Assembly (NCBI RefSeq): GCF_014641555.1
Contig: NZ_BMHY01000003.1
Span: 327,367 to 391,366 of the forward strand
Direction: 5' to 3'
DNA: 64,000 nucleotides
Source: Paenibacillus radicis (ex Gao et al. 2016)
GTDB taxonomy: Bacteria; Bacillota; Bacilli; Paenibacillales; Paenibacillaceae
Part shown: piece by piece, positions 18,983 to 26,763 of the stretch
How the letters are laid out: every line of letters begins with the position of its first letter
Position numbering within the stretch: the stretch's first letter is position 1
Program-made: the position numbers and the translations under genes
Notes under the pieces: generated by a model
What the model saw: only the letters and a program-made list of their open reading frames with translations
Told to the model about the DNA's origin: nothing
The model's database searches: none

Positions 18983-19035
18983 AAGACAGTTTCGATAGGG
19001 GCCATAACGCCTTCCTCTCGAAACTGTCTTTTTTT
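18983..19035. terminator. Bidirectional terminator between SLH and SRAP genes
   Basis: Perfect arms AAGACAGTTTCGA and TCGAAACTGTCTT enclose a 22-base loop and end in T7. An A-run on the other side lets it serve the convergent SRAP-family gene too. Confidence 0.9.
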
Positions 19036-19061
19036 CATCCGTGCTATCTTCTCATGCTTGC

Positions 19062-19733
19062 CTAAGCGAAGTCCGGCCGAATCTCCCGGATACAATCCGG
19101 CGATTCATACGCTTCGTCGCCAATTGCGTTCGTGACCGGATAAGCGCGCATTTGATAGGGCTCCAGCGGCTCCAGATGCTTGCGCAGCGACCGGTAATCC
19201 TGTACGCGCGGATTAAGCCAGTCCTCAAGCCCTTCCTCATCGAGCACGATCGGCACACGAGGCTGCCATTGCGACATTGCACCCGAAGACGATGCGGTCA
19301 GCATCGTAAAAGCCCGAACCAGCTCACCGCTGTAATTGCGCCACTCGTCATAGAAGCCTGCAACGCCAAGCAGCCGCTGCTGCGGCACAACGATATGCAT
19401 CGCCCGCGGCTCCTTCTCTTTGCCGACCTGCTGCCAGCCGAAAAATCCGCTGCACGGCACGACGCACCGCTGTCTGCGCAGCATCCGGTCAAAGAAACGT
19501 TTGTCCGACAGCGTCGCCGTATCGGCGTTAAGCGAATCTTTGGCCCAGAAGGGAAACAACCCCCATCTTGCGTCATGCATCGTGCGCTGCTCCCACTTAT
19601 CGTTCATCACGATGGACACCGTTTGCGTCGGCGCAACGTTGAACCGGTTCGTATAGCAATGAAGCAGCTTCTTAATTTGGAATGCCTCGACCATATCGCC
19701 GACATCCGCCGTAATGGAATACCGTTCAATCAT
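19062..19733 (-). CDS. SRAP/HMCES-family protein lacking the canonical catalytic residues
   Basis: The 223-residue protein matches the SOS-response-associated peptidase (YedK/HMCES) family in length and landmarks: RFNVAPTQTVSIV, WGLFPFWAKD, RCVVPCSGFFGW, and a PRVPIVLDEEGLEDWL region. Active members begin Met-Cys-Gly-Arg, and Cys2 cross-links to abasic DNA. Here the start is MIERYSITAD. The GFYEW glutamate is Gly in GFFGW, and the histidine before Arg-x-Pro is Gln (WQPRVP). Only the Asn of the NVAPT motif is kept. The protein may bind DNA without the chemistry, or do something else. The start at 19733 has AAGGGG ten bases upstream; an in-frame ATG at 19778 would place no Cys at position 2 either. 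Confidence 0.82.
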   Translation of the reverse strand: MIERYSITADVGDMVEAFQIKKLLHCYTNRFNVAPTQTVSIVMNDKWEQRTMHDARWGLFPFWAKDSLNADTATLSDKRFFDRMLRRQRCVVPCSGFFGWQQVGKEKEPRAMHIVVPQQRLLGVAGFYDEWRNYSGELVRAFTMLTASSSGAMSQWQPRVPIVLDEEGLEDWLNPRVQDYRSLRKHLEPLEPYQMRAYPVTNAIGDEAYESPDCIREIRPDFA

Positions 19734-19798
19734 GTTAGCCCAGCCCCTTCTGCTTTCCTCTGTTTCAAGTATTTGCATAAAATGGGCTGGGCTATTCG

Positions 19799-20650
19799 TT
19801 AGTTTGTAAAACGTTTGCGGAAACGCAGCGGCGGCATACCCGTCTGTGCAGCGAACAGCCGCGAGAAATGCGGAGTTTGCCGGAATCCGGTCTCTTCCGC
19901 TATCTTAGCAATCGTCCAATCTGTCTTAATAAGCAGCAGCTTGGCCTGATCGAGACGGTAATACAGCAAGTACTGCTGCGGCGTGCAGCCGAACACCTCC
20001 GTCATGCAGCGGGTAATGTAGTTCGTGTGCAGCTGAAGCGCCTCGCTAAGCATCGTATTGGTAATGACGCTGCGGTAGTTCATCTTCAAATAAGCGGCGG
20101 CACGTTCTGCGACAGATACACCTGCTCGGGCTGCATCTGAGCGCCAGCCTTCATCCAGCATTTGCAGCAGATGAAGAAAGCGCTGCTGACGTTCCCAGAA
20201 GGCGCCATGCGAGGAGCTGCTCGCGGCCTCATGCAGTTGCGAGAAGATCAGCTTCGCTTCGTCCGGGAAGGACAGATGCATTTTTTTCGGCAGACGAATG
20301 GCGTAGGTGTAGTAATCGCCTCTTAGCGACCCCGTATGGCTTCCTTCGGTTTCCTCCCAGGCGCCAACGGTCTGGAAATGCACCCAGTCGAATGTCGTCT
20401 CCTCCGTGCAAGGTTTGAACGAGCAATGCCAGCGGTCCGGACGAAGAATGAGCACGTCACCCGGCTTTAATGTCCATTTATTGTTCTCCTCGGCGATATA
20501 CAGGGAGCCTTCCTGTACGAAGAGCAAGTCGAACACGCCAATATTGCTCCGGTTCGGATGCTCCTGCCCAGCGGTGTAGGTTCTGCGGTTCGATTCTATG
20601 AAAAATGGCAGCGGCGGCGAACGAAAGGTTAGCAGCAAGTCCTCTTGCAA
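19799..20650 (-). CDS. AraC-family transcriptional regulator
   Basis: The 283-residue protein has an N-terminal cupin-like sensing domain (WTLKPGDVLILRPDRWH) and a C-terminal double helix-turn-helix. The second DNA-binding unit is TIAKIAEETGFRQTPHFSRLFAAQTGMPPLRFRKRF, a standard AraC signature given here in outline only (positions about 240-280). Such proteins usually respond to a small sugar-like or metabolite ligand. It uses a TTG start with GGGAGAG seven bases upstream, and no ATG is available nearby. It lies 65 bases from the SRAP gene on the same strand. The target is unknown. Confidence 0.88.
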   Translation of the reverse strand: MQEDLLLTFRSPPLPFFIESNRRTYTAGQEHPNRSNIGVFDLLFVQEGSLYIAEENNKWTLKPGDVLILRPDRWHCSFKPCTEETTFDWVHFQTVGAWEETEGSHTGSLRGDYYTYAIRLPKKMHLSFPDEAKLIFSQLHEAASSSSHGAFWERQQRFLHLLQMLDEGWRSDAARAGVSVAERAAAYLKMNYRSVITNTMLSEALQLHTNYITRCMTEVFGCTPQQYLLYYRLDQAKLLLIKTDWTIAKIAEETGFRQTPHFSRLFAAQTGMPPLRFRKRFTN

Positions 20651-20839
20651 TGATTATCTCTCCCTATAGCTGTAAACTCCGGGGTTTCTAGCGATTGTTA
20701 ATCTCTGAAAAATAGTCCCGATCTCACGCTTCAATCTTAAATCTACTGCCATGTTACATAAATCGTCACCGTTTGTCTACAAGACTCGACAATCCTCCTA
20801 TTTCTCCCTTCCATTACGCCAAAAACCTCATCTAAAATG

Positions 20840-20887
20840 GAAAAAATCCGCATTATGAACGACATGAGTCCGTTCAAATGCGGATTT
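20840..20887 (-). terminator. Terminator of the Fur-controlled flavodoxin operon
   Basis: The minus strand carries AAATCCGCAT / ATGCGGATTT arms with an inner GAACG / CGTTC pairing and a TTTTTT tail, 17 bases after the flavodoxin stop. Confidence 0.88.
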
Positions 20888-20904
20888 CTTATTTTCGAAA
20901 CCAA

Positions 20905-21351
20905 CTATGCTTGAAGAGCTTCGGCTACCTGCCGTCCGAGCGCCTTGCACGTTTCCTTCTCATCCCCGGACGGACTATACTCCACTTTGAGCCCTTCGGC
21001 TACAATTTCAGCACCAAGCGCTTTCAGCTTCTCTTCAATAATATCGACCGATGCGCAAAAGATCGGATATGACGAATCGCCGGAGCCAAACGCCGCCGCT
21101 TTTCGCCCGGCCAGATTAAGACTGTCCATGTCCTCGTAAAAATCGAGAAATTCATCCGGCAGCTCCCCGTCGCCCCAGGTATAAGCTCCAATTATGATAC
21201 CGTCATAGGTCAGCAGCTCTTCCGGTGAAGCGTCGAATGCTTCCTTCGCCACGACCTCCGCGCCAGCCTCTTTCGCTCCTGCTGTGATGGACTCCGCCAT
21301 CTCTTCCGTATTCCCAGTCAAGCTTGTGTACAGCACGATAATTTTCGGCAA
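20905..21351 (-). CDS. Flavodoxin (iron-starvation type)
   Basis: The 148-residue FMN-binding electron carrier has the phosphate loop YTSLTGNTEEMA at the N-terminus. The flavin-contacting loops are GAYTWGDGELPDEF and GSGDSSYPIFCASVD. Flavodoxins commonly replace ferredoxin when iron is short. It is the last gene of a leftward operon whose promoter carries Fur boxes at 22565-22606, which supports that role. It resembles YkuN/YkuP of Bacillus subtilis, also Fur-regulated. The start appears to be TTG, with GGGGAG eight bases upstream. Confidence 0.92.
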   Translation of the reverse strand: MPKIIVLYTSLTGNTEEMAESITAGAKEAGAEVVAKEAFDASPEELLTYDGIIIGAYTWGDGELPDEFLDFYEDMDSLNLAGRKAAAFGSGDSSYPIFCASVDIIEEKLKALGAEIVAEGLKVEYSPSGDEKETCKALGRQVAEALQA

Positions 21352-21384
21352 CAGCCTCTCTCCCCTCGCACCCGTATTTATAGG

Positions 21385-22233
21385 TTATAGCTGTGGCTGT
21401 ACGTCCAGCGTCTGAATACCGTTGAACAACGTCGCCATATAAAATTGGCCGCCCTGCAGATCGACATCCGTCACCGGGAAGCCCAGCTTTACCGAGAGCA
21501 GCATCAGCCTTTCTTTGATATAACCAAGCCGGAACAAGCCATGGTCGGTGCATACGTATATTTCTTTATTGAAATTTTTTATGCCGAAAATAAAATGATT
21601 GCCAAACCGTATCCGGTCGAATTGGCCTTTCTTATCACCGACCAACAGCTCGCCCTTATCGCTTGAGCCCAGCAAGTGCCCGCGGAATACGCTCAGACTG
21701 GTTACCGCCCGATTCAGCTCAAACTGCGCCCAACTGTCCATAAAGCGGTCGTATAGCGATATTCCCTGATCATGGCCGACTATGAGATATTGAGGCAGGT
21801 TAAGGAAATCATAGACCCGTCTATCGGTACATGAGGATTGCTCCCATTTGTCCTGCGTATGTATCCATAGTCCGTATTCGGTGGCTGCATAACCCGTACC
21901 GCCCAGCAGCCGATATTGATAGCACGGCACTGCCAGTCCCGTGTCCGACCATTTGCCGTTATCGAATTGGAACAAGCCATAGTTCGTACAAGCTTGAAGA
22001 AGTCCGCTATGCATCTGGAGCCGGTTTGTATTGGCCTGCTCTGGCATCCCTGCGCTCAGTTTCTCCCATTGGCCTGAACCGCTAATTTCATAAATACCGT
22101 GGCCCGACGAAGCCGCATAGAGAGATTCCCCTGCTGCTATAATCGAAGAGAACGGAAACAGCATCCAGTTCCATGGGCGCCCTGTCTCCGTGCTGCCAAG
22201 CTGCTCGCTTTTATCGTAGGAATGCTCCTTCAT
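21385..22233 (-). CDS. Beta-propeller-like protein in a Fur operon, unknown function
   Basis: The 282-residue protein has no signal peptide or membrane segment. It consists of about six short repeats with the pattern small-LYAASS-G-hydrophobic, tyrosine/tryptophan, charged turn (LYAASSGHGIYEIS, LLQACTNYGLFQFD, TGYAATEYGLWIH, LIVGHDQGISLYD, EIYVCTDHGLFRL, QFYMATLFNGIQTL). This spacing suggests a beta-propeller of the kind seen in sensor or scaffold proteins. I do not recognise a named family. It overlaps the upstream 62-residue gene by four bases and lies 33 bases before flavodoxin, so it is probably iron-regulated and translationally coupled. Confidence 0.75.
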   Translation of the reverse strand: MKEHSYDKSEQLGSTETGRPWNWMLFPFSSIIAAGESLYAASSGHGIYEISGSGQWEKLSAGMPEQANTNRLQMHSGLLQACTNYGLFQFDNGKWSDTGLAVPCYQYRLLGGTGYAATEYGLWIHTQDKWEQSSCTDRRVYDFLNLPQYLIVGHDQGISLYDRFMDSWAQFELNRAVTSLSVFRGHLLGSSDKGELLVGDKKGQFDRIRFGNHFIFGIKNFNKEIYVCTDHGLFRLGYIKERLMLLSVKLGFPVTDVDLQGGQFYMATLFNGIQTLDVQPQL

Positions 22234-22418
22234 AACTGCATCAACTCCACCCGGTTCAAGCTTGCAGCGCTCTTGTGGTCAAGTCCATGGAGAGCCGCAA
22301 GTGTTTGCACTCTCTCCGCGGGGGACAGCTGAGCCTCCGAATTGTTCATGCGTTTATAGGTTAAGGCGAGCAGTGCCGATTGTTTCTTTTTGAGAACCAT
22401 TTCGTACAATAATCCCAT
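22230..22418 (-). CDS. Small basic-to-neutral protein, first gene of Fur operon, 62 aa
   Basis: The 62-residue protein starts MGLLYEMVLKKKQSALL and is predicted helical, with a basic patch near the N-terminus. Its stop overlaps the next start as ATGA, so the two are coupled. CAGGAGG lies eight bases before the ATG. Its position behind Fur boxes recalls the small Fur-regulated basic proteins (FbpA-C) of Bacillus, which act with an iron-sparing small RNA, but the sequence similarity I can see is weak and this is only a suggestion. Confidence 0.7.
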   Translation of the reverse strand: MGLLYEMVLKKKQSALLALTYKRMNNSEAQLSPAERVQTLAALHGLDHKSAASLNRVELMQL

Positions 22419-22564
22419 TTCCGCTTCCTCCTGTATCTATGTGACAACTGAGCGTTGTTATATTTTTGATTAATGTAAACAACAGATTTATAGACTGCCG
22501 CTGTATTCGTTCGTACCGCAGCAAGTGAGTCGTTGCAACATGAGGTTAATTAAGCTATATTAAT

Positions 22565-22619
22565 TGATAATGATTATCACTTTCGTATTTATGATAACCA
22601 TTCTCAGTAAAAGTGTCAA
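22565..22619 (-). promoter_or_regulatory. Sigma-A promoter with two Fur boxes
   Basis: On the minus strand TTGACA (22614-22619) and TATCAT (22591-22596) are 17 bases apart. A perfect 7-1-7 Fur box TGATAATGATTATCA lies at 22565-22579, just past the expected start point. A second near-match, TGATAACCATTCTCA (13 of 15), at 22592-22606 covers the -10. Repression by iron-loaded Fur of the operon 22418 to 20905 follows from known Bacillus Fur sites. Confidence 0.88.
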
Positions 22620-22703
22620 CCACATTATTGACATCCGTTTACTTGAAGCCGGCTTCGCTAAACTAAATGGTTTACCATTACTATTTACCATTCAAAATAC
22701 TTG

Positions 22704-23355
22704 CAGCGAATTTGTTTTCGCTAATAGCGAAAGCGATGCGCTAATTCCTTAGCCGCAACCTTCATGTTCCATCCAGAAAACGTACAACGAACCTGATTCG
22801 CTATTTTGCGAACTTCGTTTCGCTTTTTTCAGCGTTTTGAGCCATCTTTGAGCACGCTCCTCACCATAACGAAGCTAGCTTCGCTATCCGTGAACCTAGG
22901 TTCACGGATAGCGAAATTAAGTTCGCTGTAGGCTGAATCAGCCTCTATTGTTCTCCGCGCAGCGAACTTGACTTCGCTATTTTGCGAATCGGGTTCGCTG
23001 TAGCTTTGATCTGCTAATTTACACTCATACAGCGAATTTGTTTTCGCTAATAAAGAGAGCGATTCGCTAATTCCTTAGTCGCATCCTTCATACACCATCC
23101 AAAACATGCACAACGAACCGGATTCGCTATTTTGCGAACTTCGTTTCGCTTTTTCCAGCGTTTTGAGCCTGCTTCGAGCACGCTCCTCACCATAACGAAG
23201 CTAGCTTCGCTACTCATGAACCTAGGTTCACGGATAGCGAAATTAAGTTCGCTGTAGGCTGAATCAGCCTCTATTGTTCTCCGCGCAGCGAACTTGACTT
23301 CGCTATTTTGCGAATCAGGTTCGCTGCAGGTTTGATTTCATCTAATTTTCGCTAA
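22704..23355. repeat. Tandem duplication of a 326-bp unit rich in TTCGC/GCGAA palindromes
   Basis: Copy 1 (22704-23029) and copy 2 (23030-23355) are about 90 percent alike by eye. Each contains several GCGAA...TTCGC dyads. Copy 1 has a perfect 36-base palindrome at 22880-22915 centred on CCTAGG, which copy 2 has lost on one arm. There are no convincing reading frames. Together with the next entry this fills most of the 1.25-kb gap between the Fur promoter and the gene ending at 23675. Confidence 0.9.
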
Positions 23356-23545
23356 TAGAGAAAACAGTTCGCTAATTCTTTAATGGACACACTGCGCGCT
23401 CCATATAAACTGCCTACAGTGCACTTACTTTCGCTATCAGCGGAATCAGTTCGCTAATTCTTTGAGGAACACGCTTCACGCTCCATACAAACTGTGTGCA
23501 GCGCACCTATTTGCGCTATCAGTGGAATCAGTTCGTTCAGTCCGT
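23345..23545. repeat. Degenerate TTCGCTA repeat units of about 85 bp
   Basis: Three diverged units each begin with a TTTCGCTA-like segment and contain CAGTTCGCTAATTCTTT and a later GCTCCATA-AAACTG block. They are spaced about 82-85 bases apart. They look like older relatives of the 326-bp duplication next to them. Confidence 0.65.
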
Positions 23546-23606
23546 TATTCCCTCTGGCGAACTATCCGAACTCCGTGCAGGTCTGACCGGCAGTCCAGCA
23601 ACACGC

Positions 23607-23641
23607 AAAAAAGACGCCTCCAATTCATCATCGGAAGCGTC
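23607..23641 (-). terminator. Terminator of the gene 24226-23675
   Basis: The minus strand reads GACGCTTCC, a loop, GGAGGCGTC and TTTTTT. It lies 34 bases after the stop. Confidence 0.85.
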
Positions 23642-23674
23642 CTGCGTATTGCATATACCTTATTGTATATCCCG

Positions 23675-24226
23675 TTATAAGTTCACTTTCAGCCGGATCA
23701 TGACTTTATCCGATTCGAAACGGACGTCGCCTACGCCGACAATGTCATCCGCGGACAAGCCAAGCGGAATGACGATTTTCTCCATCGAGCCATGCGGCAG
23801 CTTAACGCCTCGTACGCTCATCTGAATTGGCTCCAGCACAACGTTTGGCGCTTTCCAGACGAGCTTGTAGGTGACAAGCAGTCCAACCGGAATCTTGTCC
23901 CGGTAGGTTACGTTCAGATGCGCCAGCAGACGCTCGTCCTTCAGTTCAAAGGCCGCGCCGTTCAGCTTCATGTCGGGATAGATATCCTCCTGATTGCTGC
24001 CCATTTGCATTTTGAGCAAATTGTTGACGTCGGCTTCTGTCAGGACAAGCTCCGGCGACAGCCTTTTCACCATATCCAGCGCCTTGGCCTTGAGATCAAT
24101 CGGCTCGTAGCGCATATCCAAATCCTGCTGAGGGGCGACGTAAGATTTCAGCCACAGACCGCCGCCCACGAGCAGTACGGCCAGTATGACAATTGTCGTC
24201 AGCAGCCGTTTGAAAAACTTCCCCAT
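23675..24226 (-). CDS. Membrane-anchored protein, YpmS/DUF2140-like
   Basis: The 183-residue protein has one N-terminal membrane helix (about residues 9-28, LLTTIVILAVLLVGGGLWL). An extracytoplasmic beta-rich domain follows with PELVLTEADVNNLLKMQM and IPVGLLVTYKL segments. The pattern recalls YpmS/DUF2140 proteins, which are anchored by one helix and have unknown function; that match is from memory and only moderate. The frame opens at 24307, but MGKFFKRLL at 24226 follows GGAGG by four to five bases and starts right before the helix. It is divergent from ilvA. Confidence 0.75.
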   Translation of the reverse strand: MGKFFKRLLTTIVILAVLLVGGGLWLKSYVAPQQDLDMRYEPIDLKAKALDMVKRLSPELVLTEADVNNLLKMQMGSNQEDIYPDMKLNGAAFELKDERLLAHLNVTYRDKIPVGLLVTYKLVWKAPNVVLEPIQMSVRGVKLPHGSMEKIVIPLGLSADDIVGVGDVRFESDKVMIRLKVNL

Positions 24227-24291
24227 AGTGCCTCCTTCCCCGTCCATCAGACCAGCAGCCATCGATTTACACTGCATGTTCTGAACGAGGA

Positions 24292-24300
24292 TGCTATAAT
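24292..24300 (+). promoter_or_regulatory. Extended -10 promoter upstream of ilvA
   Basis: TGCTATAAT is an extended -10 element 49 bases before the ilvA ATG. No clear -35 is visible, which is normal for this class. No T-box or attenuator is seen in the short leader. Confidence 0.5.
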
Positions 24301-24348
24301 GAATCATTCGTAGTTGTTAGCAACTGATAATTGAAGAGGTGATTGCAC

Positions 24349-25611
24349 ATGGAAGCTTCCTATGCTCCAAAAATCGGATTAGAAGAAATCGTTCACGCGC
24401 AAATGCATTTGAAGGATGTCATTACCCGCACTCCCCTCCAGTACAACCGTGTGCTCTCAGAGCGCTACGGCTGCACCGTACTGCTCAAGCGGGAGGATCT
24501 GCAAATCGTCCGTTCTTTTAAAATTCGCGGTGCCTATCATACCATGCGTTCTCTGGCTCCCGAAAAGCTTGCGTTCGGTGTCATTTGCGCCAGCGCCGGC
24601 AACCACGCCCAAGGCGTCGCTTACTCCTGCCAAACGCTCGGCATTCCGGGCAAAATATATATGCCTAGCACAACTCCGCGGCAAAAGGTGAATCAAGTAT
24701 CGTTTTTCGGCGGCAGCTTCGTCGAGGTCATATTGACCGGCGATACCTTTGACGATGCCTATGCCGAAGCAGTCGCAGAGAGCAATCGCAGCGGAATGGC
24801 CTTTATTCATCCGTTCGACGACCTCAAAATCATCGCCGGCAACGGAACCGTCGGTCAAGAACTGATGGAAGCCGCAGAGACAGTTCCTGATTACGTGCTT
24901 GTGACAGTTGGCGGCGGCGGTCTCGCAGCCGGTGTCGCTTCCTATGTGAAAGCAGTGTCACCAACCACTCAAGTCATCGGAGTTGAGCCGGAAGGCGCTC
25001 CGTCCCTGCGTGAATCGCTGGATGCAGGAGAGGTTATCTCGCTGGATCAGATCGAGAAGTTCGTCGACGGCGCAGCGGTCAAGCGCGTAGGCGACATGAC
25101 TTTTGCCATCTGCCGCGAACTGCTTGACGATGTCATTGCCGTTCCCGAGGGCAAAATCTGCACGACGCTGCTCGATTTGTATAACGAGAATGCGATCGTT
25201 GCTGAACCCGCAGGCGCAGTGCCGATTGCGGCACTAGAGCAATTGCGCGAGCAGATTGCCGGCAAGACGGTTGTCTGTGTCATCAGCGGCGGCAACAATG
25301 ACGTCGACCGGATGCAGGAGATCAAGGAGCGTTCGCTTATCTATGAAGGACTCAAGCATTACTTCATGTTAAGCTTCCCGCAGCGCGCAGGCGCTTTGCG
25401 AGAATTCCTTGATGATGTACTTGGCCCGACCGACGACATTACCCGCTTCGAATATACGAAAAAGCATAATAAGGACAATGGGCCTTCCCTTGTTGGCATC
25501 GAGCTGAAGCATCGCGACGATTATGCCGAGCTGATCGGCCGTTTGCAGAAGAAAGGCATTCAGTTCGTCGAGTTGAACAAAGATCCTGTCCTGTTCAACC
25601 TGCTTATTTGA
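24349..25611 (+). CDS. ilvA: Threonine ammonia-lyase (biosynthetic)
   Basis: The 420-residue PLP enzyme converts threonine to 2-oxobutanoate, the first committed step to isoleucine. The PLP lysine is in RSFKIRGAYHTM, the substrate loop is SAGNHAQG and the phosphate-binding loop VTVGGGGLAAG. Near residue 310 VISGGNNDVDRM completes the fold. The last 85 residues form a single ACT-like regulatory domain (YFMLSFPQRAGALREFLDDV), consistent with the shorter Bacillus-type enzyme. Start: the ATG at 24349 has GAGGTG seven bases upstream. The TTG two codons earlier is less likely. It is not in an ilv-leu operon here. Confidence 0.95.
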   Translation: MEASYAPKIGLEEIVHAQMHLKDVITRTPLQYNRVLSERYGCTVLLKREDLQIVRSFKIRGAYHTMRSLAPEKLAFGVICASAGNHAQGVAYSCQTLGIPGKIYMPSTTPRQKVNQVSFFGGSFVEVILTGDTFDDAYAEAVAESNRSGMAFIHPFDDLKIIAGNGTVGQELMEAAETVPDYVLVTVGGGGLAAGVASYVKAVSPTTQVIGVEPEGAPSLRESLDAGEVISLDQIEKFVDGAAVKRVGDMTFAICRELLDDVIAVPEGKICTTLLDLYNENAIVAEPAGAVPIAALEQLREQIAGKTVVCVISGGNNDVDRMQEIKERSLIYEGLKHYFMLSFPQRAGALREFLDDVLGPTDDITRFEYTKKHNKDNGPSLVGIELKHRDDYAELIGRLQKKGIQFVELNKDPVLFNLLI

Positions 25612-25650
25612 TTCATTAAACCTGATTAAATACTTATCAAGTTTAATTAC

Positions 25651-26628
25651 TTACCAAGCGTAAGCTTTAGGCGCGTCTCCGCCCGGTCCCGGGAATATTT
25701 CATCGATCCGGGCGAGCGTTGCCTCATCCAGCTTCACTTCTACTGCACGCAGCGAGCGCTCAAATTGATCCAGCGTTCTCACTCCGATAATCGGCGCTGT
25801 AACGGCCGGGTTCGAAAGCAGCCATGCAAGTGATACCAGATCCTCCGGTTCGCCAAGCTCATCACAAAGCTTTCCGTAAGCATCCAATTGCTCGCGGTGC
25901 TTCTCCAGACGTTTGTTATCCCCGCTTCTGCGCCCGGCATCGCCGCGGCGATGATTACCGCCCAGCAGACCGCCGTCAAGCGGACTCCAAGGAATAACGC
26001 CCAAGCCGAGCGCCTTCGAAGCCGGCAATACTTCCAGCTCCGGCAAACGGCATAACAAGTTATATTTATGCTGCTCTGAGATCAGACCCAGATGCCCTCT
26101 CGCTTTCGCTTCTCCTTGCGCCACTGCAATATCCCAGCCAGCAAAGTTGCTGGACCCTACATAACCGATCTTCCCTTGCGCAACCGCCGTCTCAAATGCC
26201 GACCACAGCTCGCGCCAGTTAACATTCCGGTCCACGTGATGCATTTGATAAAGCTCAATGTGGTCTGTTTGCAGACGCTTCAGCGAACCTTCGAGATGGC
26301 GGCGAATTTTATAAGCCGACAGACCTTGTTCACGATTTGGACCGTCATAAGTATCATGCATGTCGCCGTATACTTTGGTAGCGAGCACTGTGCGCTCTCG
26401 GCGGCCTCCGCCTTGCTGAAACCAGCGCCCGATAATCTCTTCGGTGCGGCCTGAATTTTCTCCCCAGCCGTAGATGTTGGCCGTATCAATGAAATTGATC
26501 CCGGCATCAAGAGCCGCATCTAGAATGCGGAACGATTCTTTCTCGTCGGTATCGACACCGAAGTTCATCGTGCCCAAGCATAAACGGCTTACTCTAAGTC
26601 CGGACTGTCCCAAGTACGTATATTCCAT
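25651..26628 (-). CDS. Aldo/keto reductase
   Basis: The 325-residue TIM-barrel NADPH oxidoreductase has the tetrad in DTANIYGWG (Asp, Tyr), LATKVYGDM (Lys) and ELYQMHHVD (His). Cofactor-binding segments VGSSNFAGWDIA and VIPWSPLDGGLLGG are typical of the YajO/voltage-channel-beta branch. Physiological substrate is unknown. It converges with ilvA and is divergent from the glycolipid operon. AGAGGAG lies eight bases before the ATG. Confidence 0.92.
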   Translation of the reverse strand: MEYTYLGQSGLRVSRLCLGTMNFGVDTDEKESFRILDAALDAGINFIDTANIYGWGENSGRTEEIIGRWFQQGGGRRERTVLATKVYGDMHDTYDGPNREQGLSAYKIRRHLEGSLKRLQTDHIELYQMHHVDRNVNWRELWSAFETAVAQGKIGYVGSSNFAGWDIAVAQGEAKARGHLGLISEQHKYNLLCRLPELEVLPASKALGLGVIPWSPLDGGLLGGNHRRGDAGRRSGDNKRLEKHREQLDAYGKLCDELGEPEDLVSLAWLLSNPAVTAPIIGVRTLDQFERSLRAVEVKLDEATLARIDEIFPGPGGDAPKAYAW

Positions 26629-26763
26629 GAATCATTCTCCTCTGCCTCGCAATTTTTTATGGATACAATACCCATTATACAAAAATAATAAATACGTACC
26701 AAACTATGTTCACAATGGCATGACAATTGCCCGCTATACTTGCGGCAGGAGGTGCACCATTCC

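Noticed and set aside
19041..19802. 253-residue plus-strand frame
   Set aside because: It is antisense to the SRAP-family protein and overlaps the terminator at 18983-19035.
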